A stretch of 55,752 nucleotides of DNA, from positions 1 to 55,752 of the forward strand of contig QCPF01000008.1 of NCBI GenBank assembly GCA_003212655.1, in the 5' to 3' direction. This document shows, piece by piece, positions 1 through 8,735 of the stretch. This DNA comes from Prochlorococcus sp. AG-436-D21 (GTDB lineage: Bacteria; Cyanobacteriota; Cyanobacteriia; PCC-6307; Cyanobiaceae). How positions within the stretch are numbered: the stretch's first letter is position 1; each line of letters starts with the position of its first letter. The translations under genes and the position numbers were made by a program. Below the pieces are notes generated by a model. It worked only from the letters and a program-made list of their open reading frames with translations. It ran no database searches and was not told where the DNA came from.

Positions 1-94
1 TGTTGTAATGAACACTTATTTCGTTCATAGATAATGCAATTTCATTAGAAATTAACTATGTTATGTATGTCTACTAAAGTACGAAAAGCTTAAA

Positions 95-313
95 ATGAAA
101 TCCATTGACGAACACATCCAAAAAGATCAATCGGAAATCGAATCTGCAAAAGCAGAGGGCAATCTTCCAAAGGTCAGACATTTAACTGAAGAACTAAAAG
201 AACTCGAAGAATATAAGGATCATCATCCAGAGGATAAACATGATCCTAATGCTTTGGAACTATTCTGCGATGCCAACCCGGATGAACCAGAATGTCTTGT
301 TTATGATGATTAA
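95..313 (+). CDS. cp12: CP12-family Calvin cycle regulator (single Cys pair)
   Basis: CP12 is a small, largely disordered protein that in the dark scaffolds GAPDH and phosphoribulokinase into an inactive complex. The 72-residue product has an acidic, charged helical N-terminal half and the diagnostic C-terminal segment: Cys58 and Cys67 flanking Asn-Pro and Glu, followed by Tyr-Asp-Asp at the end. That C-terminal loop is the GAPDH-binding element in characterised CP12s. The N-terminal Cys pair of plant and freshwater cyanobacterial CP12 is absent, since only two cysteines exist in the whole protein. This is a form known from marine picocyanobacteria. The start is an ATG. The gene is followed 33 bp later by a strong hairpin terminator, so it looks monocistronic. 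Its upstream promoter may begin before the window. Confidence 0.93.
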   Translation: MKSIDEHIQKDQSEIESAKAEGNLPKVRHLTEELKELEEYKDHHPEDKHDPNALELFCDANPDEPECLVYDD

Positions 314-340
314 TTTTTCTTTTGATAGATAATGCACAAT

Positions 341-368
341 AAAAAAGGGCTCTAAAGCCCTTTTTTTT
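341..368 (+). terminator. Intrinsic terminator after cp12, probably bidirectional
   Basis: A GGGCT/AGCCC stem (347-351 with 356-360) has a CTAA tetraloop, a run of six A before it and eight T after it. The symmetric A and T tracts mean it can also end the minus-strand transcript of the small gene at 383-565. It is the only textbook intrinsic terminator I found in the window. Confidence 0.9.
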
Positions 369-382
369 ATTTATTAATTCTA

Positions 383-565
383 TTAGTAATCTCTATTAAA
401 GTCGGATGGACTTCCTGTAAGTGAACATACAACAGACTCTTCATTTTTCATTTCCTTGACTTCTACAATCGGTCTTCCCATTTTCTTCAAAACCTCAATA
501 TCTTGAATAGTTTGACATCTAGCTATTATTTTTCCTTGTTGATCAAAGCAAGTATAGAAATTCAT
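383..565 (-). CDS. Conserved-looking small protein of unknown function
   Basis: I do not recognise the family. The 60-residue product starts with ATG, has no signal peptide or membrane segment, and contains three cysteines (near residues 6, 17 and 47). Its N-terminal part reads like a short beta-strand/helix unit, with a Met-Gly-Arg-Pro turn near residue 30, and its C-terminal end is polar. It sits between the cp12 terminator and obgE on the obgE strand, 85 bp downstream of obgE. It could be co-transcribed with obgE or have its own promoter in that AT-rich gap. Coding is supported by a clean ATG, a terminator immediately downstream, and codon use like its neighbours. The function is unknown, and a single-gene call at this length carries some risk of being wrong. 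Confidence 0.6.
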   Translation of the reverse strand: MNFYTCFDQQGKIIARCQTIQDIEVLKKMGRPIVEVKEMKNEESVVCSLTGSPSDFNRDY

Positions 566-650
566 ATTGTGTTTAAAGAAGTATCTTATTTATGACTAAT
601 TTTCATTATTAAATCAAGTGTTTTTTTTACAAAAAAATTTTAAATTCAAG

Positions 651-1634
651 TTAGATCCTATTCCATACTTCAGAAAGCAGTGAAGATAAACCTTTTTTCA
701 AAGATGAAGAAATAACTAAAACTTTTCTTTTAGATAAATCTTCTAACTTTTTTGAAATTATTTTCAAATAATCATCATCTACCAACTCCATTTTATTCAA
801 TACTATTATCCTCTCTTTATCTAAAAGACCTTTTCCATATTTTTTTAATTCCTGCTCAATTATCTCAAAATCATGTAAAGGATTTTCTGCAATTGCATCA
901 ATTAAGTGAACAAGTATCTTCGTTCTTTGGATGTGCCTTAAAAAATCATGGCCTAAACCTACTCCATCAGCTGCCCCTGATATTAATCCAGGAATATCCG
1001 CAAAAAGGCAACCATTACCATCCATTTTTCTTACTACACCTAAGTTAGGTATTAGAGTTGTGAAAGGATAATTTGCGATTTTTGGACGGGCAGATGACAC
1101 AACAGAAATCAAGGTGCTTTTCCCAGCATTTGGAAGGCCTATAATCCCAACCTCTGCAAGAAGTTTTAGTTCTAATTGAACCTCCCATATCTCACCATCT
1201 TTTCCTTCAGTGAATGATTCTGGGGCTCTATTTTGATTACTTAAATAGTAAGCATTACCATGTCCACCTCTTCCTCCAATGGCAATAGTTAAATTCTGTT
1301 TATCTTTAGTTAAGTCTCCTAAAATAATACCGGTTTTAATATCCCTTATTTCTGTACCGCAGGGTACTTTAAGGATTGTATCCTCACCTGAAGCACCTGA
1401 TCTCTTATTAGGACCTCCTTTGCATCCATCTTCAGCAATTATTTCACGTTTGAATTTGAAATCTAATAATGTTTGTAGATTATTATCAGCCATCAAAATA
1501 ATTGAACCCCCTCTTCCACCATTTCCCCCCGAAGGTCCTCCAGCAGGAACAAATTTTTCTCTTCTAAATGAAACTATTCCATTTCCACCTTTTCCAGCTT
1601 TAAGAATAATGTTGGCTTGATCAATAAATTGCAC
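651..1634 (-). CDS. obgE: Obg-family GTPase (ribosome assembly)
   Basis: Obg/CgtA is an essential GTPase that associates with the 50S subunit late in assembly and links to stringent control. The glycine-rich Obg fold covers roughly residues 1-158, with many Gly-Gly and Gly-Gly-Asn-Gly turns. The G domain follows: G1 is Gly-Leu-Pro-Asn-Ala-Gly-Lys-Ser-Thr at 166-174, G3 is Asp-Ile-Pro-Gly near 213, and G4 is an Asn-Lys-Met-Glu variant near 282. At 327 residues it lacks the C-terminal OCT or acidic tail found in many Obg proteins, as expected for cyanobacterial forms. The start is GTG, and the residues that follow match the usual N-terminus. It lies 40 bp downstream of mutS2, probably in the same transcript. 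Confidence 0.95.
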   Translation of the reverse strand: MQFIDQANIILKAGKGGNGIVSFRREKFVPAGGPSGGNGGRGGSIILMADNNLQTLLDFKFKREIIAEDGCKGGPNKRSGASGEDTILKVPCGTEIRDIKTGIILGDLTKDKQNLTIAIGGRGGHGNAYYLSNQNRAPESFTEGKDGEIWEVQLELKLLAEVGIIGLPNAGKSTLISVVSSARPKIANYPFTTLIPNLGVVRKMDGNGCLFADIPGLISGAADGVGLGHDFLRHIQRTKILVHLIDAIAENPLHDFEIIEQELKKYGKGLLDKERIIVLNKMELVDDDYLKIISKKLEDLSKRKVLVISSSLKKGLSSLLSEVWNRI

Positions 1635-1674
1635 TTAATACGCTTATTAAATTGTTTTCTAGGTATTTTAAATT

Positions 1675-4086
1675 TTATTTTATCCACGCAATACTGCAAC
1701 CAGGGCCACCCTCGTTGTTGGCTGCATCTTCAATTTTATCAACATAATTTAAACCTGATAACCAATTTCTTAGTCCTTTTTTTAATTTTCCTGTGCCAAT
1801 TCCATGAACAATCCATAGCGGTCCATGAAATTTTCTTATTTTCTCCTCAATTATTATTTCGGCTTCATGAACTCTTAACCCTCTTACGTCAATTGTATTT
1901 TTACTCGTTCTAATTTTAGAAAAAGAAAAATCTTCTCTTGTAGACTTGATCTCAATTTTTGACCTTTTGAAATTAGGCTTTTCTCCATTAATACCTTCAA
2001 AGTCATTTAAAGATAATGTGCTTCTAAATGAACCACATTTAATTTCATAAAAACCACCTTTTTTATCTAAATCTACAATTTGTCCCGTACTATTTAGACT
2101 TTTAATTTTTACAAAATCACCTACCTGAGGGTCCCACGATATTGACTTTTCAGATTTTTTTTGGGTTAAATGTTCCGTTTCAATTTCCTTTAATCTTTTT
2201 CCAATAATTCTCGTATCCTCTCCATTAACGTTTTTATCTCTTAATTTTTTAATCAAATCTATCACCTCTTTTTTAGCTGATACAATATGTTTTGATAATT
2301 TAGACCTTTCAATTTCCTGGATTTTTTCAGCATTTATTTTTTGATATTCATAATTTCTCTTCAGTTCATCATGTAATATTTCAGTCCTTGCAATCAATTC
2401 TGCAGCAGCTTCTGCAGAATTTTGTTGTTTAATCTTCTCTTCCTCAAGTCCTTTAATAATACTGTTAATATTGTCAACTTTTTTTGGCTTTAGATAATTT
2501 GCAGCTTCATTTAGTATGCTTTCATCGAGACCAATTCTCTTTGAAATTGACAAAGCATTACTTCTCCCAGGAATACCCCAGTTGAGTATATATTTTGGCT
2601 GCAAAGAATCCTCATCAAAGGCAACTGATACGTTTTCAAATCTTGAGTCGTTATATTTTAAAGCCTTAATATCTCCATAATGTGTAGTTGCAAAAGTGAT
2701 ATCAGATTTATTTGCAAATTCTTTTAACAAAGCCATCGCAAGAGCACTTCCTTCAAGAGGATCTGTGCCAGATCCAATCTCATCTAGCAAAACAACTGAT
2801 AATCCTTTCTTATCATCAAGTGAATCTAATATCTTTTTTATACGGGATATATGGCCACTGAAGGTAGATAAATTTTCTTCTAATGATTGATTATCTCCTA
2901 TATCGACATATAAATTTGGACAAAAAGGGATAATAGGATTAGTAGTTGAAGGTATCAATAATCCTGCTCTAGCCATAAGCAAAGACAAGCCCAAACCTTT
3001 TAAAGCTGCTGTTTTACCTCCAGTATTTGGACCTGTAATAGCTACAACCTTAATATTTCTATTTATATAAAAATCGACAGCTACTGGTGGAGGGGCTTCT
3101 TTTTTCTTATGTTCCCAAATCAATAACGGATGAGAAAAACCAATTAAAGAAATAATAGGACTTTTCTCAAACGTAGGAGTTTTGCCTCCAATCCATTTCG
3201 AATATCTTGAACGAGTTAAAGCATTTTCTAATCTCAATAAAATGGATGCCATTTCAATAAGATTTTCTGAATTATCACTAACAACCTGGGACCATTTCTT
3301 AAGTAATTTAAATTCTTCTGCTGTGATCCTAGCCTCTAAAGAAGCAATCTTATTACCTTTAGTTACTACACTTTCAGGCTCAAAATATACTGTATTTCCT
3401 GAAGATGAAGAGTCATGAATTATGCCTTTAAATTTATCTACATAATTAACTTTCACCGCTAAAACAGGCCTTCCATATCGATCTCCGATAGTAGTATCTT
3501 GCAAATAAGCTAAATTCTTTTGAATAAATTTCTCAACTAATATTTTTCTTTCAAGTTTCTTAGATAAAAATTCTTTTCTAAGAATAGATAGTTCATTACT
3601 AGCATTATCTGAAATTCTTCCATTCGATTCAATACCTTTTTTAAAAATCGTTTCAATATTCTGATGGTCAATTAAATTTTTTGTAAATGATGAAATATAA
3701 GGCCTTTGTTCAAAATCTAATAAGATTTTTTTTAAATTTCTTGCTGCAGAAATTGTTTTCGCTATTTCTAACAATTCAGAAGATGAAATTACACCTCCCT
3801 TGGAACAAATTTCAATATTTCTACTAATATCAAAAACACCAGAAAAACTAATTGATTTATCTAAATTTTTTTCTAACTCATTAATTTCAACAGTTTCATT
3901 CAAAAGTCTTTTAGATGCATCGTATTCTGAAGGAATAACAAAACTTAAAATTGATCGTTTACCCATTTCCGTCGAGGCGAAAGAAGATAAATGCGTTTTT
4001 AATGAATCCCACTCTAAAAGGTTTATAGATTCTTCTTCTAAGGTGTTATCTGAAAATGATTTTTTAGAATAACTTTTCTCTTGCAT
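1675..4086 (-). CDS. mutS2: MutS2 protein (MutS-like ATPase with Smr domain)
   Basis: MutS2 lacks the mismatch-recognition domain of MutS. In other bacteria it acts in suppressing recombination or in rescuing collided ribosomes. The 803-residue product shows the MutS core and lever region first. The ATPase follows, with Walker A Gly-Pro-Asn-Thr-Gly-Gly-Lys-Thr around residue 350 and a Walker B Leu-Leu-Asp-Glu-Ile-Gly-Ser-Gly-Thr-Asp segment around 430. After these come a long charged coiled coil (about 530-640) and a C-terminal Smr domain from about 720, with Ile-Asp-Val-Arg-Gly and His-Gly-Ile-Gly-Thr-Gly motifs. The Smr LDxRG aspartate is kept, so nuclease activity is possible. The start is ATG, 12 bp after the stop of the VOC gene upstream on the same strand. 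Confidence 0.95.
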   Translation of the reverse strand: MQEKSYSKKSFSDNTLEEESINLLEWDSLKTHLSSFASTEMGKRSILSFVIPSEYDASKRLLNETVEINELEKNLDKSISFSGVFDISRNIEICSKGGVISSSELLEIAKTISAARNLKKILLDFEQRPYISSFTKNLIDHQNIETIFKKGIESNGRISDNASNELSILRKEFLSKKLERKILVEKFIQKNLAYLQDTTIGDRYGRPVLAVKVNYVDKFKGIIHDSSSSGNTVYFEPESVVTKGNKIASLEARITAEEFKLLKKWSQVVSDNSENLIEMASILLRLENALTRSRYSKWIGGKTPTFEKSPIISLIGFSHPLLIWEHKKKEAPPPVAVDFYINRNIKVVAITGPNTGGKTAALKGLGLSLLMARAGLLIPSTTNPIIPFCPNLYVDIGDNQSLEENLSTFSGHISRIKKILDSLDDKKGLSVVLLDEIGSGTDPLEGSALAMALLKEFANKSDITFATTHYGDIKALKYNDSRFENVSVAFDEDSLQPKYILNWGIPGRSNALSISKRIGLDESILNEAANYLKPKKVDNINSIIKGLEEEKIKQQNSAEAAAELIARTEILHDELKRNYEYQKINAEKIQEIERSKLSKHIVSAKKEVIDLIKKLRDKNVNGEDTRIIGKRLKEIETEHLTQKKSEKSISWDPQVGDFVKIKSLNSTGQIVDLDKKGGFYEIKCGSFRSTLSLNDFEGINGEKPNFKRSKIEIKSTREDFSFSKIRTSKNTIDVRGLRVHEAEIIIEEKIRKFHGPLWIVHGIGTGKLKKGLRNWLSGLNYVDKIEDAANNEGGPGCSIAWIK

Positions 4087-4098
4087 ACAAAAAAAGAA

Positions 4099-4485
4099 TC
4101 AAACATTCGATTGAATCCCTTCAGGAGGAACATAAAGCATCTCAAGCCAATTTCCTTCAGTATCCTTCATATAAAAAGATGCTGTTCCATCTCTATGCTC
4201 ATGTAAAGGACCAACTTTTACACCAGAATTTTTTAAATCATTTTGAATATTTTCCACTTCTTTTTTATTTTCAAAATGAAAAGCAAAGTGAGGTCCTGCA
4301 GCTTTGTAACTAGGGCCTAACAAGGCAAGTCCATCTTTCCCTTTACCAGCCTCTAAATAAGACCAATCTTTATCATCCCAAACCAAATTCATACCCAGCT
4401 TAATATAAAAAGATTTCGCCCTTTCGAGATTCTCTACTCTAAGCGCAACGTGACCAATCCTATTTACCCTTTGTGAAAAATTCAA
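4099..4485 (-). CDS. VOC-superfamily (glyoxalase/bleomycin-resistance fold) protein
   Basis: The 128-residue product contains one pair of beta-alpha-beta-beta-beta units typical of the vicinal oxygen chelate fold. The first unit opens with Ile-Gly-His-Val-Ala-Leu-Arg-Val near residue 10. The second holds Gly-Pro-His-Phe-Ala-Phe near residue 64, and Asp-Gly-Thr-Ala-Ser-Phe-Tyr plus a terminal Trp-Leu-Glu-Met-Leu. The candidate metal ligands (His12, His66, Glu of the last strand) are in the positions seen in glyoxalase-type enzymes. The substrate cannot be told from sequence. It may be a lactoylglutathione lyase-like or dioxygenase-like enzyme. Start is TTG, and no better in-frame start precedes the conserved first strand. 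It sits between hemB and mutS2 on the same strand. Confidence 0.8.
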   Translation of the reverse strand: MNFSQRVNRIGHVALRVENLERAKSFYIKLGMNLVWDDKDWSYLEAGKGKDGLALLGPSYKAAGPHFAFHFENKKEVENIQNDLKNSGVKVGPLHEHRDGTASFYMKDTEGNWLEMLYVPPEGIQSNV

Positions 4486-4547
4486 AACAAAGAAGTTATT
4501 TTATTACTTATCTTAGAATAAACCAAATTTTTGTTAATAATGAGTTT

Positions 4548-5549
4548 TTAAGTATCCTTCAACCATTGAGATGCATCACAAGCATGATAAGTGAGTATTA
4601 ATTTTGCTCCTGCTCTTTTAAAACTAAGCAATGTTTCTAAAACAATATCTTTTTCGTTAATCCAGTTCTTCATAGCAGCAGACTTTACCATGGAATACTC
4701 CCCACTAACGTTATATGCTGCTATGGGTTTATTTGAAAAAGTGCTTAATCTATAAACAATATCCAAGTATGAAATTCCTGGTTTTACCATCAAAATATCA
4801 GCTCCTTCATACTGATCCAATGCAGATTCAATTAAAGCCTCTTTTGAATTGGCAGGGTCCATTTGATATGTAGACTTATTGTCTGGAATTATTTTCTTAC
4901 TATTTTCTCTAGGAGCCGAATCTAAAGCAGTTCTAAATGGTCCATAATAAGCAGATGAATATTTTGCTGTGTAACTAATAATACCTACATCACTAAATCC
5001 TTGACTATCAAGAGCAGCTCTGATTGCTCCAACTCTCCCATCCATCATGTCACTAGGGCCAATAAAATCTGCTCCAGCTCTTGCTTGTGTTAAAGCTTGT
5101 TTTTTTAAAATTTCGATTGTTTCATCGTTCAATATTTTGCCAGTTTCATCAACTAATCCATCATGACCATCACAAGAGTATGGGTCCAAGGCAACATCTG
5201 TCATTATTGCCATTTCTGGAATCTCTTTTTTTAATATTCGAATAGCTTTAGGTATTAAACCATTTTCATTAAAACATTCTGCTCCATCTTCAGTCTTTAA
5301 GCTATCGTCAATTTTTGGAAAAAGAACCACACACCTTATTCCCAATTCCCATGCCCTAGTAACCTCCTTTATTAAGCCATTAATATCCCATCTATAAGTT
5401 CCGGGCATTGCTAAAATATCCTCTTTAAAATCTTTTTCATGAATAAATAATGGATATATGAAGTCCGATGCAGTTAGATGGTTTTCTCTAACCATTTCTC
5501 TAATTGCCTCATTTCTTCTTAATCTTCTTGGACGAATAATCGAATTCAT
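4548..5549 (-). CDS. hemB: Porphobilinogen synthase (5-aminolevulinate dehydratase)
   Basis: The enzyme condenses two 5-aminolevulinate molecules to porphobilinogen, the shared early step to haem, chlorophyll and corrinoids. The 333-residue length is typical. The N-terminal arm Arg-Pro-Arg-Arg-Leu-Arg-Arg is followed by the TIM barrel. The two active-site lysines lie in Ser-Tyr-Thr-Ala-Lys-Tyr-Ser-Ser (about residue 195) and in Met-Val-Lys-Pro-Gly (about 250). The metal-loop region Asp-Pro-Tyr-Ser-Cys-Asp-Gly-His-Asp-Gly has a single Cys rather than the three-Cys zinc site of animal enzymes, fitting a Mg-dependent type. Start is ATG. It is divergent from the bicarbonate-transport operon across a 208-bp AT-rich gap. 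Confidence 0.97.
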   Translation of the reverse strand: MNSIIRPRRLRRNEAIREMVRENHLTASDFIYPLFIHEKDFKEDILAMPGTYRWDINGLIKEVTRAWELGIRCVVLFPKIDDSLKTEDGAECFNENGLIPKAIRILKKEIPEMAIMTDVALDPYSCDGHDGLVDETGKILNDETIEILKKQALTQARAGADFIGPSDMMDGRVGAIRAALDSQGFSDVGIISYTAKYSSAYYGPFRTALDSAPRENSKKIIPDNKSTYQMDPANSKEALIESALDQYEGADILMVKPGISYLDIVYRLSTFSNKPIAAYNVSGEYSMVKSAAMKNWINEKDIVLETLLSFKRAGAKLILTYHACDASQWLKDT

Positions 5550-5757
5550 TTGAATATTATTTAAATTGAAAAATATTTATCTAATACATTAATCGCTTGC
5601 CTCGCACAAAAATTAATCAGAGACTACTTTTGTTCAGGAAAATTAACTAAAATTTATTTAATAAGAGCAAAAAAAGTTACAAAAATATTTTGCACAATCT
5701 TCATTTTTCACAAATTTACATCATTTAGAGATAATATCTTCTAGTTAAGTATTTATT

Positions 5758-7425
5758 TTGAGGAAAGCATCTTTGAACATAATTAATGGATTTCATCTGA
5801 AAAATGTAAGAGGCGATATTCTAGGAGGCATCACAGCCGCAGTAGTGGCTTTACCTCTCGCTCTTGCTTTTGGAAATGCTGCGTTAGGACCTGGCGGAGC
5901 AATTTATGGACTATATGGAGCAGTAGTAGTTGGTTTTTTAGCCGCATTATTCGGCGGAACACCTGCTCAAGTTAGTGGACCTACCGGTCCCATGAGTGTC
6001 ACTGTTGCAGGTGTAGTAGCAGGCTTGGCCGCAGTAGGGGTTCCAAGAGATCTTTCTGCAGGACAAATTTTACCTTTAGTTATGGCAGCGGTGGTCATTG
6101 GCGGCTTACTGCAAATATTATTCGGGATTCTAAAACTAGGTAAATACATTACTTTAGTTCCATATTCTGTTGTTTCAGGATTTATGTCTGGTATTGGAGT
6201 AATAATCATTGCGCTTCAGATTGGACCATTACTTGGAATTAGCACTCGAGGTGGAGTAGTCGAATCTTTAACTACTGTATTTTCAAATTTCCAGCCCAAT
6301 GGTGCTGCTATTGGAGTTGCCATAATGACACTTGGTATAGTATTTCTTACTCCTAGAAAAATAAGTCAGTGGGTACCTTCTCCTCTCTTGGCCCTCTTAA
6401 TAGTTACTCCAATATCAATATTAATTTTTGGAGATGGAGCAATTGATAGAATTGGAGAAATTCCAAGAGGAGTTCCATCTTTAAATTTCCCAAGTTTTAA
6501 TCAATATTTCCCAATTATTTTCAAAGCAGGATTAGTCCTAGCAGTACTTGGCGCAATTGACTCCTTACTGACATCTCTAGTCGCAGACAATATCTCTCAA
6601 ACAAAACATAATTCTGATAGAGAACTTATTGGTCAAGGGATAGGAAATGCAGTTGCAGGTCTGTTTTCAGGTTTACCTGGAGCAGGAGCAACAATGAGAA
6701 CAGTCATAAATGTTAAATCTGGAGGATCAACTCCTATCTCTGGTATGGTTCACTCAGTTGTATTGTTGATAGTTTTAGTTGGTGCAGGACCTTTAGCTGA
6801 GCAAATTCCAACTGCGTTACTAGCAGGAATCCTTATAAAAGTAGGTTTAGATATTATTGATTGGGGATTCTTAAGGAGGGCTCACAAATTATCTTTAAAA
6901 ACTTCAGTAGTAATGTATGGCGTACTTTTGATGACAGTTTTTTGGGATTTAATTTGGGCAGTTTTAGTCGGTGTATTCATAGCAAATATGCTTACTATTG
7001 ATTCAATAACTGAAACTCAACTAGAAGGTATGGATGAGGATAATCCTTTATCAAAAGATGATCAAGCTAAAAATGCATTACCTGCTGATGAAAAAGCACT
7101 ACTAGATAGATGTTCAGGAGAAGTAATGCTATTTAGACTTAAAGGACCACTTAGTTTTGGAGCAGCTAAAGGTATATCTGAGAGAATGATGCTTGTGAGA
7201 AACTACAAAGTTTTGATATTAGATATCACTGATGTTCCAAGACTTGGAGTGACCGCGACTCTGGCGATAGAAGATATGATGCAAGAAGCAAAAAATAATT
7301 CCAGAAAAGCATTTGTTGCAGGTGCTAATGAAAAAGTAAAAGATAGATTAGCAAAGTTTGGAGTTGAAGGGATTATTGAAACAAGAAAAGAAGCTTTAGA
7401 AACTGCTCTAAATGAAATAGCCTAA
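5758..7425 (+). CDS. bicA: SulP/SLC26 anion transporter, BicA-like bicarbonate uptake
   Basis: Predicted inner-membrane Na+-dependent bicarbonate (or other anion) transporter of the SulP family. Roughly residues 15-420 are hydrophobic transport segments. A STAS domain occupies about 440-555 in the cytoplasm. The Asp268-Ser-Leu-Leu-Thr272 stretch and the Gly-Ala-Gly-Ala-Thr stretch about 40 residues later correspond, from memory of the family, to the Na+/bicarbonate site of BicA. The length matches BicA. Sulfate or another anion remains possible, but the next genes, six and then two bases apart, are SbtA- and SbtB-like, which favours inorganic carbon. No ATG start exists. TTG at 5758 gives this coordinate, and TTG at 5773 has AGGA eight bases upstream and may be the true start. 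Confidence 0.85.
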   Translation: MRKASLNIINGFHLKNVRGDILGGITAAVVALPLALAFGNAALGPGGAIYGLYGAVVVGFLAALFGGTPAQVSGPTGPMSVTVAGVVAGLAAVGVPRDLSAGQILPLVMAAVVIGGLLQILFGILKLGKYITLVPYSVVSGFMSGIGVIIIALQIGPLLGISTRGGVVESLTTVFSNFQPNGAAIGVAIMTLGIVFLTPRKISQWVPSPLLALLIVTPISILIFGDGAIDRIGEIPRGVPSLNFPSFNQYFPIIFKAGLVLAVLGAIDSLLTSLVADNISQTKHNSDRELIGQGIGNAVAGLFSGLPGAGATMRTVINVKSGGSTPISGMVHSVVLLIVLVGAGPLAEQIPTALLAGILIKVGLDIIDWGFLRRAHKLSLKTSVVMYGVLLMTVFWDLIWAVLVGVFIANMLTIDSITETQLEGMDEDNPLSKDDQAKNALPADEKALLDRCSGEVMLFRLKGPLSFGAAKGISERMMLVRNYKVLILDITDVPRLGVTATLAIEDMMQEAKNNSRKAFVAGANEKVKDRLAKFGVEGIIETRKEALETALNEIA

Positions 7426-7431
7426 TAATTT

Positions 7432-8430
7432 ATGGAAATAAGTCCAATTCTGCAAAATGTATTAGCCCCGCCAGTTCTTTTCTTTTTGATTGGAGCAATA
7501 TCAGTACTCTTTAAATCTGATTTAGAGATACCAGCTCCATTACCTAAACTCTTCTCCTTATACCTACTCCTAGCTATTGGTTTTAAAGGAGGTATAGAGA
7601 TACAGAAAAGTGGTTTTACAGATCAAGTGTTGCCTACTTTAAGTGCTGCAATACTGATGTCACTAGTAATCCCGCTGATTGGATTTTTAATTTTAAGATT
7701 TAAGTTTGATGTCTTTAATTCAGCCGCGATAGCAGCAGCATACGGTTCAATTAGTGCTGTTACATTTATCTCTGCAGAAAGTTTTTTAGAAAGTCAAAAA
7801 ATAGCTTTTGATGGGTTTATGGTTGGCGCTTTAGCTTTAATGGAATCTCCCGCAATAATTGTTGGATTATTACTTGTGAAATTTGCAGCTCCAAAAAATA
7901 GACCAAAATCAAGAAAAATGCATCTAAGCGCAATATTACACGAATCACTTTTGAATGGATCAGTTTATTTATTGCTCTCAAGCTTGATTGTAGGATTTCT
8001 CACTGCTTCCAGTAATCCCTCAGGAATTGAAAAAATGGAGCCTTTTACTGGACAATTATTCTATGGAGCAGAATGCTTCTTCTTGTTAGATATGGGAATA
8101 GTTGCTGCTCAAAGATTGCCGAGACTGAAAAATGCGGGTTCGTTCTTGATTGGATTTGCCATTTTTATGCCTTTATTTAACGCATTTATTGGTGTTTTCG
8201 TTGCAAGATTTTTATCTTTAGGACCTGGCAACGCACTTTTATTTGTGGTTCTATGTGCAAGCGCCTCTTATTTAGCAGTTCCTGCAGCAATGAGGATGAC
8301 AGTTCCAGAAGCTAAATCTAGTTATTATATTTCAACTACACTAGGTCTAACTTTCCCATTCAATATAGTTCTCGGCATTCCCATATATATGAGTTTAGTA
8401 AATACTATTATCCCACTATCCCCTTTATAA
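7432..8430 (+). CDS. sbtA: SbtA-like Na+-dependent bicarbonate permease
   Basis: Integral membrane protein of the SbtA (DUF897) family, which imports bicarbonate with Na+ in cyanobacteria. The 332-residue product has about ten hydrophobic segments in two inverted halves. The first half has Ile-Gly-Phe-Lys-Gly-Gly near residue 50. The second has Asp-Met-Gly-Ile-Val-Ala-Ala near 220 and a Ser-Ala-Ser-Tyr-Leu-Ala-Val-Pro-Ala segment near 280. The central cytoplasmic loop (about 150-175) is short and basic. It is shorter than the freshwater protein of roughly 370 residues and belongs to the diverged marine subgroup, so its substrate is inferred from context. ATG start, six bases after the bicA-like gene. 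It is translationally close to the sbtB-like gene. Confidence 0.83.
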   Translation: MEISPILQNVLAPPVLFFLIGAISVLFKSDLEIPAPLPKLFSLYLLLAIGFKGGIEIQKSGFTDQVLPTLSAAILMSLVIPLIGFLILRFKFDVFNSAAIAAAYGSISAVTFISAESFLESQKIAFDGFMVGALALMESPAIIVGLLLVKFAAPKNRPKSRKMHLSAILHESLLNGSVYLLLSSLIVGFLTASSNPSGIEKMEPFTGQLFYGAECFFLLDMGIVAAQRLPRLKNAGSFLIGFAIFMPLFNAFIGVFVARFLSLGPGNALLFVVLCASASYLAVPAAMRMTVPEAKSSYYISTTLGLTFPFNIVLGIPIYMSLVNTIIPLSPL

Positions 8431-8432
8431 AA

Positions 8433-8714
8433 ATGAAAAGATTAGACTTGATATTTAGTGAAAGAGAACTAGATGCAATCATTAAAACATTAGAAAAAGC
8501 TAATGTTCCTGGATATACAGTTATGAAACACGCCACAGGCAGAGGACCTGAAAGAGTTGTTACTGAAGATATGGAATTTACAGGATTAGGAGCGAATGCT
8601 CATGTAATTGTTTTTTGCGAGCAAGAATTAATAGATAAAATGAGAGATAACATCAGGGACGATTTGAGCTATTACGGAGGAGTCGCTTATATTTCTGAAG
8701 CAACACCCCTTTAA
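8433..8714 (+). CDS. sbtB: SbtB-like PII-family protein, C-terminal Cys loop absent
   Basis: Small PII-like regulator expected to bind SbtA and adenine nucleotides. Its 93 residues form the ferredoxin-like PII fold. Strand one is Arg-Leu-Asp-Leu-Ile-Phe. A T-loop region follows with Gly-Arg-Gly-Pro-Glu-Arg at about residues 35-40, as in SbtB, and then the Val-Ile-Val-Phe-Cys strand. The best-studied SbtB proteins end in a Cys-Gly-Pro-x-Gly-Cys redox loop. This one stops soon after Ile-Ser-Glu-Ala and has a single Cys, so that loop is missing. It begins two bases after the SbtA-like stop, so it is co-transcribed and presumably coupled. Functional pairing with SbtA is inferred from the operon and the fold. 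Confidence 0.83.
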   Translation: MKRLDLIFSERELDAIIKTLEKANVPGYTVMKHATGRGPERVVTEDMEFTGLGANAHVIVFCEQELIDKMRDNIRDDLSYYGGVAYISEATPL

Positions 8715-8735
8715 ATCAAAGAAGGAATATTTAAT

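Noticed and set aside
5758..7425. Sulfate permease as the function of the SulP gene
   Set aside because: Not excluded by fold alone, but the tight operon with SbtA- and SbtB-like genes and BicA-type site motifs favour bicarbonate.
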